Source: Leucothrix pacifica
Lineage (GTDB): Bacteria; Pseudomonadota; Gammaproteobacteria; Thiotrichales; Thiotrichaceae
Length of the DNA stretch: 64,000 nt
Direction of reading: 5' to 3'
Assembly: GCF_003172875.1 (NCBI RefSeq)
Contig: NZ_QGKM01000028.1
Span: forward strand, 1-64,000
Shown here: in pieces, positions 37,338 to 46,957 of the stretch
Numbering within the stretch: the first letter of the stretch is position 1
How the letters are laid out: the number at the start of each line of letters is the position of its first letter
Program-made: the position numbers and the translations under genes
The notes under the pieces: model-generated
Databases searched by the model: none
What the model saw: only the letters and a program-made list of their open reading frames with translations
Told to the model about the DNA's origin: nothing

Positions 37338-38603
37338 TTAAGCTTTACTAACCACAACTGCAGCATTCACGCCACCGAAGCCCAGACCATTACACAAGGC
37401 ATGGCTGATATCGGCTTCCTGCGCAACATTGGCTACCAGGTTAAGATCCTGAATATTGTCATCAGGCTCGGACAAGTTGATGGTCGGTGGCAATATTCCT
37501 TTTTGTAATGCTTGCACCGTAAAGATTGTTTCAATACCACCCGCTGCACCTAACAAGTGACCTGTTGAGGATTTAGTAGAAGAAATCGGCGTGTTGACGA
37601 TGCCATCGCCAAATACCGAGCGAAGACCCGCTACCTCAGCACGGTCACCAACGGGTGTCGATGTTGCGTGAGCATTCACGTAGCCGATATCAGACGCTTC
37701 CAGACCTGACTGCTTGATTGCAGCGCGCATTGCTTGCGCACCACCAGCACCATCATCCGGGCCAGAAGAAATATGATGAGCATCACAGCTGGTGCCATAG
37801 CCACTCAGAACTGCCAGAATCTTTGCACCACGCGCTTCAGCGTGTTCACGAGTCTCGATAACAATCAAGCCAGCACCCTCACCCATTACGAAACCATCGC
37901 GTGATTTGTCAAATGGACGTGATGCACCTTTTGGATCATCGTGATTTAGTGATAAGGCTTTCATCGCATTAAAGCTAGCCAGTGCCAACGGATCAACACA
38001 GGCTTCGGCCCCACCCACAAGCGCAATTTTTGCTTCGCCACTCTTAATGATACGTGCGCCATCTCCAATCGCCTGAACACCAGCCGCACAAGCCGTTACC
38101 GGACAACCCATTGGGCCGCGAAAACCATACTTAATGGACACATTACCCGCTGCCAAATTTGCCAAAAACGACGGGACAACGAACGGTGAAAGGCGTCTGA
38201 AACCACGTGTTTCCATGGTGCGCTGGGCATTAGTAATCGTCGGGAATCCACCAATACCAGAACCAATAATGGTTGCTGTATTGATTTTATCTTCATCAGA
38301 CTCCGGGAACCAATTTGCCTGCTCCAGAGCTTCTTTTGCAGCAGCCATTGCATACAGCGTAAAACGATCCATCTTTTTGAGTTCTTTCTTAGGAACAACA
38401 GATTCAGCATCCAAACCTGCTTCAGGATCATCAGCGATACTCGGTACCATTCCGGCCATGTGAACCGGGCTACCGTCTTCGTGAAGTTGCTCAATCAGCT
38501 CTATACCACTTTCGCCTGCGATTAGTCGATCCCAAACTTTTTCAATGCCATAGCCTAACGGCGTTACCGCACCCATACCTGTTATAACAATATCTGACTT
38601 CAT
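37338..38603 (-). CDS. fabF: beta-ketoacyl-ACP synthase II (FabF-type)
   Basis: FabF elongates fatty acyl-ACP by condensation with malonyl-ACP. The 421-aa protein has the Cys-His-His triad: C172 in PVTACAAG, H312 in NAHATSTPVGD and H349 in STGHLLGAAGG. It stands outside a fab cluster, with no acpP or fabD beside it, so it could be a second, specialised copy rather than the housekeeping one. AGGGA precedes the ATG. A TetR regulator is divergently transcribed 100 bp away and may control it. Confidence 0.9.
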   Translation of the reverse strand: MKSDIVITGMGAVTPLGYGIEKVWDRLIAGESGIELIEQLHEDGSPVHMAGMVPSIADDPEAGLDAESVVPKKELKKMDRFTLYAMAAAKEALEQANWFPESDEDKINTATIIGSGIGGFPTITNAQRTMETRGFRRLSPFVVPSFLANLAAGNVSIKYGFRGPMGCPVTACAAGVQAIGDGARIIKSGEAKIALVGGAEACVDPLALASFNAMKALSLNHDDPKGASRPFDKSRDGFVMGEGAGLIVIETREHAEARGAKILAVLSGYGTSCDAHHISSGPDDGAGGAQAMRAAIKQSGLEASDIGYVNAHATSTPVGDRAEVAGLRSVFGDGIVNTPISSTKSSTGHLLGAAGGIETIFTVQALQKGILPPTINLSEPDDNIQDLNLVANVAQEADISHALCNGLGFGGVNAAVVVSKA

Positions 38604-38716
38604 GATGTCCCTAAGTAATTATATCAATTTGATAAAAAGTGTAATTGCTCCCAATATATGATCAAGATAATACGTGAATTTGCTATCATGGGCAGGTACA
38701 GTTTTTGGGTAATCAC

Positions 38717-39358
38717 ATGTCATATACAAAGCATCACAAGAAACAATCAAAGGAGCGGATTTTAGAGTCAGCCTCCCAGTTATTCTGCCGGTTTGGATAC
38801 GAAAAGGTATCCATTAGTCAGGTGATGAAACTGGCGCGTATGACGCATGGTGCTTTTTACGCACATTTTGACTCCAAAGAAGCGCTTTATAAAACCTCTT
38901 TGGTGAATGTTCTTAAGCGCAATAAAACGAATCGCTTAGCCAAGTCGCCTTTTTCCATTAATCATTTGATGGAGCTCGTCAATAATTTATCCAATTTGCG
39001 AACCACACCCGCGCAAGGTGGCCCCTCGCCGGAAAACATATTGTTTAATGAAATTGGCAACGATAGCGATGAGATAAAAAGCGTCTACGAGACCTCATAC
39101 CTGAGCATTCTCAAATTATTAGAAACACGCATTATGGCGCTGAAAAAACTAAAACAGTTACCCAATGTGCAAACCGCTGAACATGTCAAAGAAACCTCAC
39201 GCGTTATCTTAGCGACCATGGTGGGCGCTGTGGCAATTGCCAAAAGTATCCAGAGTGATGAAGAGCGTCAGTTGCTATTGCTATCCGCTCAAAACCAAAT
39301 ACTCAGCTTGCTTGGCGATAAGAGTTATACGGAGCGGTTTGCTGCGCCTATTGTTTAA
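38717..39358 (+). CDS. TetR family transcriptional regulator
   Basis: This protein of 213 aa has the TetR helix-turn-helix: RILESASQLFCRFGYEKVSI, then QVMKLARMTHGAFYAHFDSK, close to the AcrR/NemR pattern with the GAFYAHF core. The ligand-binding half is variable. I use the ATG at 38717-38719; a TTG four codons earlier is possible. It diverges from fabF, with a shared intergenic region of about 110 bp as the likely operator site. Confidence 0.9.
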   Translation: MSYTKHHKKQSKERILESASQLFCRFGYEKVSISQVMKLARMTHGAFYAHFDSKEALYKTSLVNVLKRNKTNRLAKSPFSINHLMELVNNLSNLRTTPAQGGPSPENILFNEIGNDSDEIKSVYETSYLSILKLLETRIMALKKLKQLPNVQTAEHVKETSRVILATMVGAVAIAKSIQSDEERQLLLLSAQNQILSLLGDKSYTERFAAPIV

Positions 39359-39391
39359 TTAGCATACATCAGGCATTTACATAACCATTGA

Positions 39392-40513
39392 TTAGAAACG
39401 TTGTTCAAAACCATTAGCGAAAACGAACGTCATGCCGATAGCAATCAGCACTACACTGCAGCCAGCCGCCATCCATAACACTTGCTTTTGGCTCAACCAA
39501 TCTCGGTTTCTAAACGGCTTCTCAATCCATCGCCAGCTGAGATAAGCCAGCACAAAACTCAACACACTCAGACCCAGTAGATAAGTAACCGACAATTCAT
39601 CCATACTCTGCATACGCGCAAACACAAACAGCGGCTGATGCCAGAGATAGGCACTGTATGAGATTAATCCAATACCCACCAACACAGGTAAACTAAGCAA
39701 TTTACCAACCAGTGTTTCATGATCCGCGCAAAGAATAATTAATGCCGTTCCGATAACTGGCACAAGCGCATAAAGACTCGGGAATGGGATATTTTTGTCA
39801 AACGCAACAATCGAATACACCAACGCGGCCAGTCCAATAAAACTACCCAATTGCTTCACCAGAGCATTTTGAATCTGTTTATTATTCAGATAAAACGCAC
39901 AAAACACCCCAGCTAATAACTCCCAGACACGAGATGGCGCTAAAAAGAAATTAGCCTCCGGCGCGTTTCTCCATGCCCATTCACAATAGAGAAAACTCAC
40001 GACCGCAAGCGCGGTCAGCACCAACAAGCGACTACGCTTTAACCACGCAATACTCGCTATCATAAACACAGGAAAAATCAGGTAAAACTGCTCTTCAACC
40101 GCCAAGCTCCAAGTGTGAAGCAGAGGAATAAACTCCGATGTCGCTGCGAAGTAATCGCTCTGTTGCCAGAACAAAATATTAGACGCAAACACTCCCACCG
40201 AAGCCAAACTCGCCCCGTAATCAACCAGTTCGTTGGGAAGTAAAATATACCAGGCGGCGATCGTACTTAAGAGCACCACCAGCATCAAAGCAGGCAATAT
40301 CCGCCGCGCCCGTCGCTCGTAAAAACTCGCCAGCGTAAACCGCTCTTTAGCCTGCTCATTGAGAATAATCGAGGTGATGAGATAACCACTAATCACAAAG
40401 AAAATATCGACACCAACAAAGCCGCCACTGAAACCTACAATTCCCGCATGAAACAATACGACCGGCACGACAGCCAGCGCTCTTAACCCATCTATTTCAG
40501 CTCGATATTGCAT
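39392..40513 (-). CDS. acyltransferase-3 (OafA/YrhL-like) membrane protein without SGNH domain
   Basis: This 373-aa membrane acyltransferase begins YRAEIDGLRALAVVPVVLFH with the catalytic-type histidine, then GGFVGVDIFFVISGYLI and TWSLAVEEQFY, with about 10 transmembrane segments. It would acylate a cell-surface sugar. It ends NGFEQRF, precisely at the linker where longer relatives continue into a periplasmic SGNH domain, so it is either a natural short form or has lost that domain. A separate exported SGNH protein is encoded at 35243. Confidence 0.9.
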   Translation of the reverse strand: MQYRAEIDGLRALAVVPVVLFHAGIVGFSGGFVGVDIFFVISGYLITSIILNEQAKERFTLASFYERRARRILPALMLVVLLSTIAAWYILLPNELVDYGASLASVGVFASNILFWQQSDYFAATSEFIPLLHTWSLAVEEQFYLIFPVFMIASIAWLKRSRLLVLTALAVVSFLYCEWAWRNAPEANFFLAPSRVWELLAGVFCAFYLNNKQIQNALVKQLGSFIGLAALVYSIVAFDKNIPFPSLYALVPVIGTALIILCADHETLVGKLLSLPVLVGIGLISYSAYLWHQPLFVFARMQSMDELSVTYLLGLSVLSFVLAYLSWRWIEKPFRNRDWLSQKQVLWMAAGCSVVLIAIGMTFVFANGFEQRF

Positions 40514-40541
40514 TTATTTTCAACCCTGAATTCATTGGTAT

Positions 40542-40672
40542 TTGTGAGTTTAGAAGACACCTAAGTAGGTCTTCGTTTTGGGGATTAGCTTTGTGAATCG
40601 ATTCAAGCGAAGCTTGTGTGAGCAAAGCTAATCCCCAAAACGAAGACCGGCTAAACACCACTAAACTCACAA
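40542..40672. repeat. long perfect inverted repeat with nested hairpins
   Basis: Two 26-bp arms, 40568-40593 (starts GGTCTTCGTTTTGGGGATTA) and 40623-40648, are perfectly complementary. The 29-bp centre contains the palindrome TGAATCGATTCA (40594-40605) and the hairpin CAAGC-GAA-GCTTG (40604-40616). Outside, TTGTGAGTTTAG (40542-40553) pairs perfectly with CTAAACTCACAA (40661-40672), the latter overlapping the 3' end of ung. It lies between the ung stop and the acyltransferase start, both on the minus strand. It is too long for an ordinary terminator and may be a miniature inverted-repeat element or a strong RNA structure. Confidence 0.85.
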
Positions 40673-41347
40673 CTGCCAATTAATCGGTGCTTTACCAACC
40701 TGCTCTAAATAGGCATTGGTTTGTGAAAACGGCTTACTACCAAAGAACCCGCGATAGGCCGACAATGGCGATGGATGAACCGCTTTAATAATATGGTGTT
40801 TATCCGCATCAATAAATGCCGCTTTTTTCTGCGCATAGCTACCCCATAGTATAAACACGATGGATTCCGCTTGCTCATTCAATGCACTAATGACCGCATC
40901 CGTAAACTTCTCCCAACCCTTACCTTGGTGAGAATTAGCATTACCTGCTTCAACCGTTAATACTGCATTGAGTAACAATACACCCTGCTCTGCCCAAGGC
41001 TGCAAATACGCGGTGTGTGAGTTATTGATACCCAAATCATCCATAAGTTCTTTATTGATGTTAATTAATGATTTTGGGAGTGGCTTTACTTCCGGCATCG
41101 CGGAAAAACACAGGCCATGTGCATGACCTGGTGTGGGATAGGGGTCTTGTCCCAATATGACTACTTTCACCTTGTCAAAGGGAGTTGTGTTTAAGGCGTT
41201 AAACCACAGTGAGCTATGTGGCAGGATGTTTTTCCCTGCTGCTTTCTCGGCCAGTAAGAAGTCACGCAATTGCTGCATATAAGGTTGATCAAACTCTGAT
41301 CCAATCACATCCAACCAACTCTGATCGAGTTTTACTGATTTATTCAT
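40667..41347 (-). CDS. ung: uracil-DNA glycosylase
   Basis: Ung removes uracil from DNA. The 226-aa protein carries the family-1 motifs: the water-activating loop [17 protein letters not shown] (catalytic Asp at about 68), [20 protein letters not shown], and the leucine-loop [17 protein letters not shown]. It is of normal length. Its 3' end lies inside the outer arm of the long inverted repeat. Confidence 0.97.
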   Translation of the reverse strand: MNKSVKLDQSWLDVIGSEFDQPYMQQLRDFLLAEKAAGKNILPHSSLWFNALNTTPFDKVKVVILGQDPYPTPGHAHGLCFSAMPEVKPLPKSLININKELMDDLGINNSHTAYLQPWAEQGVLLLNAVLTVEAGNANSHQGKGWEKFTDAVISALNEQAESIVFILWGSYAQKKAAFIDADKHHIIKAVHPSPLSAYRGFFGSKPFSQTNAYLEQVGKAPINWQL

Positions 41348-41526
41348 CTTGTCATCTCTTCCAAATGCCTAGTTCGCTCTATAGTAAATACACCAAACAC
41401 TACATCAACAGATTCTTTAATACCTTTGTAGTTTAGTTTTAGTTCTCGATTTATTTCAGTTCTATTGGCTATTTAGCTATCAGACACCAGCGCTTCAAAC
41501 TAACCTCAACGATTTTCATAAGCCAA

Positions 41527-41563
41527 AACCAAAACCGGCCGGAGAATAAATTCACCGGCCGGT
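41527..41563 (-). terminator. Rho-independent terminator of the EF-G gene
   Basis: On the minus strand ACCGGCCGG and CCGGCCGGT (41555-41563 and 41534-41542 in plus coordinates) form a perfect 9-bp stem with a 12-nt loop, followed by TTTTGGTTTTGG. It lies 30 bp after the stop of the elongation factor gene. Confidence 0.9.
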
Positions 41564-41592
41564 CGTGTCTAGCTCAAACGTTTAGTAACTAA

Positions 41593-43677
41593 TTACTTAG
41601 CCGCTTCACGCTCTTTTGTTTCTTTGATTACTGCTTCAGAAACGTTTGCAGGACATGGTGCATACTGCGCGAACTCCATAGAGAACTGACCACGACCAGA
41701 AGTCATCGTACGCAGGTCACCGATGTAACCAAACATTTCACTCAGCGGTACTTCAGCCTTGATGCGAACACCAGTAGCACCAGACTCCTGAGACTTGATC
41801 ATGCCGCGACGACGGTTAAGGTCACCGATAACATCACCAACATTGTCGTCTGGAGTGAACACGTCAACTGCCATGATAGGCTCGATCAACTGAGGGCCAG
41901 CCTTAGGCACTGATTGACGGTATGCGCCTTTTGCTGCGATCTCAAATGCTAGTGCAGAGGAGTCAACCGCGTGGAAAGCACCATCCATCAACGTTACTTT
42001 AAGATCAAGACATGGGAATCCAGCAAGAACACCTTTGTCCATGCTCATCTTGAAACCTTTCTCAACCGCAGGCCAGAATTCGCGAGGAACGTTACCACCA
42101 GTAACCTTAGACTCGAATGCAAAACCTTCACCCGGCTCGTTTGGCTCAATGATGTAGTCGATCTTACCGAACTGACCAGAACCACCAGACTGCTTCTTGT
42201 GCGTGTAGCTGTCTTCACAAGACTGAGTGATTGTTTCACGGTATGCAACCTGAGGCTTACCAACAACAACGTCAACACCGTGAGTACGCTTCATGATGTC
42301 AATCTTAATGTCCAGATGAAGCTCACCCATACCTTTCAGGATTGTCTCACCAGAATCTTCGTCAGTCTCAACCTGGAAGGTAGGATCTTCAGCAACCATT
42401 TTACCGATCGCGATACCCATCTTCTCAGCACCGGCTTTATCTTTAGGCGCAACCGCGATAGAGATAACAGGCTCCGGGAATACCATAGGCTCCAGCGTTG
42501 CTGGATGCTTAGGATCACATAGCGTGTGACCAGTCTGAACGTTCTTCATACCCAAGATAGCAACGATGTCACCAGCCTGTGCAGAATCCAGTTCGATACG
42601 ATCATCAGCTGACATCTCAACGATACGACCAACACGCTCAGTCTTACCTGTGAAGCTATTCAGGATAGTCATACCCTTCTCAAGCTTTCCAGAGTAAACA
42701 CGGATAAAGGTCAGGGCACCGTAACGGTCATCCATGATCTTAAATGCCAATGCACGTAGTGGCTTATCAGGATCAACAACTGCAAATTCACCAGTTTCGT
42801 TACCTTCAGCGTCTACTTCTGGCTGAGGCTCAACTTCAACAGGGTTTGGCAGGTAGTCAACAACCGCGTTCAATACTAGCTGAACACCTTTGTTCTTAAA
42901 CGCAGAACCACAGTAAGTCGGGAAGAACGCTAGTTCTTTAGTACCCTTACGGATACAAGCGTGGATAGTGTCTAGGTCTGGCTCGTTACCTTCAAGGTAC
43001 ATTTCCATCGCATCGTCGTTCATCTCAACCGCAGTCTCGATTAACTTTTCACGATACTCTTCAACTTTGTCCACCATATCGGCTGGAACGTCTTCGATCT
43101 TGTACTTGAACGGGTCACCTGAACCGTCCCAAACCCATGCTTTACGAGTTAGCAGATCAACAACACCTGTGAAGTCATCTTCTGTACCAATCGGCAGAAC
43201 CATTACTAGTGGACGTGCGCCCAGTACATCTTCAACCTGCTTAGTAACGCGGTAGAAGTCAGCACCCAAACGGTCTAGTTTATTTACAAAGATAATACGA
43301 GCAACACGAGAGTCGTTCGCGTAACGCCAGTTAGTCTCTGACTGAGGCTCAACACCACCAGAACCACAGAATACACCAACACCACCATCTAACACTTTAA
43401 GCGAACGATATACTTCAACGGTGAAGTCAACGTGTCCCGGTGTATCGATGATGTTTAAGCGATGTTTATTCCACTCACAACTAACCGCAGCAGACTGGAT
43501 TGTGATACCACGCTCCGCTTCCTGCTCCATGAAGTCAGTTGTTGCTTCACCGTCGTGAACTTCTCCAATCTTATGGATTTTACCAGTAAGGCTCAGGATA
43601 CGCTCAGTAGTGGTTGTTTTACCCGCATCAACATGGGCAAAAATACCAATGTTGCGGTAACGCGTTAGGTCTTTCAT
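41593..43677 (-). CDS. fusA: translation elongation factor G (FusA2-type)
   Basis: EF-G drives ribosome translocation with GTP. This 694-aa protein has G1 [13 protein letters not shown]3 DTPGHVDF and G4 NKLD, and the domain IV/V blocks ([27 protein letters not shown]). Its opening [20 protein letters not shown] resembles the second EF-G (FusA2) of marine gammaproteobacteria and pseudomonads rather than the str-operon copy, and it is not beside rpsL, rpsG or tuf. It may be a specialised paralogue. The terminator just downstream shows a single-gene transcript. Confidence 0.95.
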   Translation of the reverse strand: MKDLTRYRNIGIFAHVDAGKTTTTERILSLTGKIHKIGEVHDGEATTDFMEQEAERGITIQSAAVSCEWNKHRLNIIDTPGHVDFTVEVYRSLKVLDGGVGVFCGSGGVEPQSETNWRYANDSRVARIIFVNKLDRLGADFYRVTKQVEDVLGARPLVMVLPIGTEDDFTGVVDLLTRKAWVWDGSGDPFKYKIEDVPADMVDKVEEYREKLIETAVEMNDDAMEMYLEGNEPDLDTIHACIRKGTKELAFFPTYCGSAFKNKGVQLVLNAVVDYLPNPVEVEPQPEVDAEGNETGEFAVVDPDKPLRALAFKIMDDRYGALTFIRVYSGKLEKGMTILNSFTGKTERVGRIVEMSADDRIELDSAQAGDIVAILGMKNVQTGHTLCDPKHPATLEPMVFPEPVISIAVAPKDKAGAEKMGIAIGKMVAEDPTFQVETDEDSGETILKGMGELHLDIKIDIMKRTHGVDVVVGKPQVAYRETITQSCEDSYTHKKQSGGSGQFGKIDYIIEPNEPGEGFAFESKVTGGNVPREFWPAVEKGFKMSMDKGVLAGFPCLDLKVTLMDGAFHAVDSSALAFEIAAKGAYRQSVPKAGPQLIEPIMAVDVFTPDDNVGDVIGDLNRRRGMIKSQESGATGVRIKAEVPLSEMFGYIGDLRTMTSGRGQFSMEFAQYAPCPANVSEAVIKETKEREAAK

Positions 43678-43911
43678 GTCTGTACTCTAAATATTGTCAG
43701 GCGAAAAAAATTACTGGCGATGTCTGTTTTTATAGTCAACATCCTCACTCGAAGCGTTAGCAAAATCAGTTGCTTAACAAGTCGGGCAATCCGTCCAGTT
43801 CGGAAAACGGGGTATTCTAACCAAAAATAGTGGTTCATTGCTAAGAAATTATGTTGATATCTGCAAGATTTTTAAAAATAATTCAAGAATTTGGCGTTCA
43901 GGAAGTAACTA

Positions 43912-44691
43912 ATGACCCATTCAGCCGACTGGCAACGCCGTTTTGGTGGCATCGCAAAGCTTTATGGCCAACAAGGCCTTGCACAATTTAGCAGCAGCCA
44001 CGTCTGTGTGATTGGTGTCGGGGGCGTGGGTTCGTGGGCTGTTGAGTCACTGGCGCGCAGTGGTATCGGCGAAATTACCATGATTGATATGGATGTGGTC
44101 GGTGAATCAAATATTAACCGACAACTCCCCGCGATGTCCTCGACACTGGGGCGCGATAAGACAGCCGTGCTTGCTGACCGTATCGCGGAAATCAATCCGG
44201 ACTGTAAGGTTAATATCGTCGATGACTTCGTCTCGATTGAGAATGTTGCTGAGTTGTTACTGCCCAGCATGAGCTTTGTGATTGATTGCATCGACAGTTC
44301 ACGTGTCAAAGCCGCATTGATCAGTCACTGCAAACGACAAAAAATTAAAGTGATTACACTTGGTGGTGCCGGCGGGCAAATTGATCCGGGGAAAATTCAG
44401 GTCGGCGATCTCAGCCAAACCAAACAAGATCCTCTACTCTCAAAAACACGCAAGTTACTGCGACAAGACTATGGCTTTAGCACGAACCCAAAACGTCGCT
44501 TTAGTATTCCCTGTGTCTACTCAGAAGAAGCGCAACGTTATGCCGATGAAGATGGCGGCTTTACTCATACTAAGCCCTCCGGCAATGATGGCTCATTAAA
44601 TTGCGCCGGAGGATTAGGCTCGTGCACGACGGTTACAGCGGCCTTTGCACTACGCGCCGTCGCCGAAGTCCTGAAGAAGCTGGCAGCTTGA
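43912..44691 (+). CDS. tcdA: tRNA threonylcarbamoyladenosine dehydratase (TcdA/CsdL)
   Basis: TcdA cyclises t6A37 of tRNAs to ct6A using ATP. The 259-aa protein has the E1/ThiF-like Rossmann opening VIGVGGVGSWAVESLARSG, then MDVVGESNINRQLPAM and the C-terminal LGSCTTVTAAFALRAVAE. It lacks the CxxC zinc knuckles of MoeB/ThiF, which fits TcdA. It diverges from the EF-G gene and has GGAAG before the ATG. Confidence 0.92.
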   Translation: MTHSADWQRRFGGIAKLYGQQGLAQFSSSHVCVIGVGGVGSWAVESLARSGIGEITMIDMDVVGESNINRQLPAMSSTLGRDKTAVLADRIAEINPDCKVNIVDDFVSIENVAELLLPSMSFVIDCIDSSRVKAALISHCKRQKIKVITLGGAGGQIDPGKIQVGDLSQTKQDPLLSKTRKLLRQDYGFSTNPKRRFSIPCVYSEEAQRYADEDGGFTHTKPSGNDGSLNCAGGLGSCTTVTAAFALRAVAEVLKKLAA

Positions 44692-44743
44692 GACGTTTCT
44701 AAATCACCAACTGAGCTTTCTTAGCCACCAAGCGATAGCGATA

Positions 44744-45937
44744 TCAAGATGCTTTTTCACCGAAAATACGTTGACGTAGCGATGTTGCTAACGTTTCTGT
44801 ACCCATCGATTTAAATTGGCGATACACCTTGCCGCCTTGCGCCCTTATGCGTCGATAGCTGCGCATCAACACAGACTGCCAACCACGCTTTAACCACAAG
44901 GTTTCATACACCGGCTCAGACTCACATTTAAACTTAGCCTTATAAGAATTATCACCCTCAGCACTCAGGTAGTCATACTCCAGATAGCCTGCTTTTACCA
45001 GTGCCTGAATCTCCAAAATATCAAACACCACCATCGGTGAAAAACGCTTATCATCCTGACTACTAAAGCCACTTTGATAGCTGTAACAACGCTTCTTGAA
45101 ATTAAAGTTATGCACCGCCGCAATTGGTTCACCGTCGTGGTACATCACTCGGATATCAATAATGCCTTGATCTAGCAGGCGGTTTAATAAAGTCTTGTGG
45201 AAAGTCTTAAAGGACAAAGAATCAAAAATACTGCCCTTTTCACGTGACTCCCAACGCGCACGATGCAAGCGTTCCAGAATATCCATTGCCTCGTGCGGAT
45301 CGGCGTAGTCCTGCGCGGAGCGAATCTCAATCTCACCACTACTTTGCATGCGATTTAAACGCGAACGAAATTGCTTGCGCATTGAGCGGCTCAAACTCGC
45401 AACGTATTCCTCCGGTGTGGGCGGCAATTGAATCGCATAGGACTGACTACTACTCACCGTGTAATGGTCATATTGCTGAGAAATCTGCTGCTGCATTTCA
45501 TTGAGTAATGAATCACCCAACATGAAACGAAATTGCCCGAAGCTCCATTCATTATCATGCTCTAATAAATAGGCAACCAAAGCTTTAACCACATCGCTGC
45601 GATGACTTGCTAATGAAATAACATCAGGATAGTGACTGACGACCTCATCTTCTCGCGCCTCACCTTCGCCCAGCATCCGCAAGCGTCCGCGCACTAGCCA
45701 GTGTTCATTGTTAATGTAAAAAGGTGCGATTGCCAGCAATTGCTCGTTGTCGTAAACAGCCAATATTTGTAGTTTGTAATTTGGCTTTTGGTAGACTTCC
45801 CACCACGTGTAAACCCACTCCCACAATAGGAATGGCTGTGGGTGAATGGAATGTTCAACTAGCGTATTCCATTCATTTTTTAACGCGCAGAACTGCTCTG
45901 TATTGTTAATACATTCAACACGAATATTACTCACCAA
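44744..45937 (-). CDS. CelD/FemAB-like GNAT acetyltransferase
   Basis: This 397-aa protein resembles the CelD/BcsL group of double GNAT (acetyltransferase_6) proteins, with LLWEWVYTWWEVY and VRKRLNRMQSSGEIEIR-like regions near the middle, and GEPIAAVHNFNFKKRCYSYQ and DYLSAEGDNSYKAKF in the second GNAT half. Relatives act on surface polysaccharide or exported material. The frame begins TTG GTG with a GGGAG nearby, so either may start it. There are no polysaccharide genes adjacent. Confidence 0.8.
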   Translation of the reverse strand: MVSNIRVECINNTEQFCALKNEWNTLVEHSIHPQPFLLWEWVYTWWEVYQKPNYKLQILAVYDNEQLLAIAPFYINNEHWLVRGRLRMLGEGEAREDEVVSHYPDVISLASHRSDVVKALVAYLLEHDNEWSFGQFRFMLGDSLLNEMQQQISQQYDHYTVSSSQSYAIQLPPTPEEYVASLSRSMRKQFRSRLNRMQSSGEIEIRSAQDYADPHEAMDILERLHRARWESREKGSIFDSLSFKTFHKTLLNRLLDQGIIDIRVMYHDGEPIAAVHNFNFKKRCYSYQSGFSSQDDKRFSPMVVFDILEIQALVKAGYLEYDYLSAEGDNSYKAKFKCESEPVYETLWLKRGWQSVLMRSYRRIRAQGGKVYRQFKSMGTETLATSLRQRIFGEKAS

Positions 45938-46146
45938 GGAGGTACTCCCTGCAAACGGGCTATGCCGATGTGCTTGTTATTTTAATTATTTAATTCTCAA
46001 TCACAGCGACTAGTGAGCGAGAAATTGGATATCCCTGTGATTAGAATCTAATCTGGTGTGGTATTCAATTTTCTCCGATTAACGTGATACGAATGATTAA
46101 ATAAAACTCATCATGAATGTAGCTTCGGAGACCATGCTGGTTTAGC

Positions 46147-46590
46147 CTACAAAAAATCACTCAATAACAACTTCTCAATGCCCTTCGGTGTTTTTATACC
46201 CTGGTCATTGGTAATGAACACATCAGCCTTACCCTCCATTGCCGAAGCCACATGAATCGAATCAGGGGTTTTCATACCGCTTAGCGTTGCGCGTAAAAAT
46301 GCGGTCTTGATATAGACTTTCTGGGTGGTCGGCACAAGCTCGATAAACTTCCGGTCGTTCAATGCTTTTGTGTAGAGATTGATAGCGCCGGTGTCATCTT
46401 TATTGAAAGGCATAACCAATATCTCAGCCAGCGTAATTTCACCTGTCAGCAAAGTGATCTCTTTACTATCCACACACTCCGCCAACTCTTGCAGTAGTGG
46501 GAGATATTCCTCAAACCCCTCAAACAGGTAAATCAGGATATTTGTGTCCACATACACACGCTTACCGGATATCGCTTGCTTCAGCCCCAT
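46147..46590 (-). CDS. PIN-domain toxin
   Basis: This 147-aa protein shows the PIN fold: VYVDTNILIYLFEG (first Asp), GEITLAEILV (Glu), KTPDSIHVASAM (Asp) and FITNDQGIK (Asp). All four acidic positions are intact, so it should be an active RNase. Its start overlaps the antitoxin gene by 10 nt, as usual for coupled type II toxin-antitoxin pairs. Confidence 0.88.
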   Translation of the reverse strand: MGLKQAISGKRVYVDTNILIYLFEGFEEYLPLLQELAECVDSKEITLLTGEITLAEILVMPFNKDDTGAINLYTKALNDRKFIELVPTTQKVYIKTAFLRATLSGMKTPDSIHVASAMEGKADVFITNDQGIKTPKGIEKLLLSDFL

Positions 46591-46865
46591 GCTTCACGCT
46601 CTTTCGCGATAAATTGATCAACCTCTGCCGACGATGAAAATACACCTTTCACCGACCCCAGATATGACTGAGCAATATTATCCTCTGCAACAAATAATCT
46701 ACTTGACGCGTTTTCATAAGCCTGTTTCATCTTGTGATACTCCTCAGAAGGGACAATCACAAACACCTCTTTGGCATGTTTTGTAATAGAGATCGGCTCT
46801 TTAATGGCACTGGTGACTAGCTCACCAAAGCTCTTTTGAGCTTGGGTACTGGATATTGTTCTCAT
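46581..46865 (-). CDS. Phd/YefM-type antitoxin
   Basis: This 94-aa antitoxin opens with the Phd/YefM pattern (TISSTQAQKSFGELVTSAIK, PISITKHAKEVFVIVPSEEY) that binds operator DNA, and ends in a charged tail that covers the toxin. I start at the ATG at 46863-46865, which has GGAG 6 nt upstream; another ATG four codons earlier overlaps that site. Pairing of Phd-type antitoxins with PIN toxins is common. Confidence 0.88.
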   Translation of the reverse strand: MRTISSTQAQKSFGELVTSAIKEPISITKHAKEVFVIVPSEEYHKMKQAYENASSRLFVAEDNIAQSYLGSVKGVFSSSAEVDQFIAKEREAWG

Positions 46866-46957
46866 GCTGAACTCCATCTTGAAATATCAATAATCCATAT
46901 TATACGTAAAATACGGATTATTGAAACTACCCACTCAGTTCTGGTGTTCTGATCGCC

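Noticed and set aside
40497..40679. 60-codon open frame across the long inverted repeat
   Set aside because: It runs through the repeat arms and the end of ung, has no ribosome site, and its openness is explained by the repeat.
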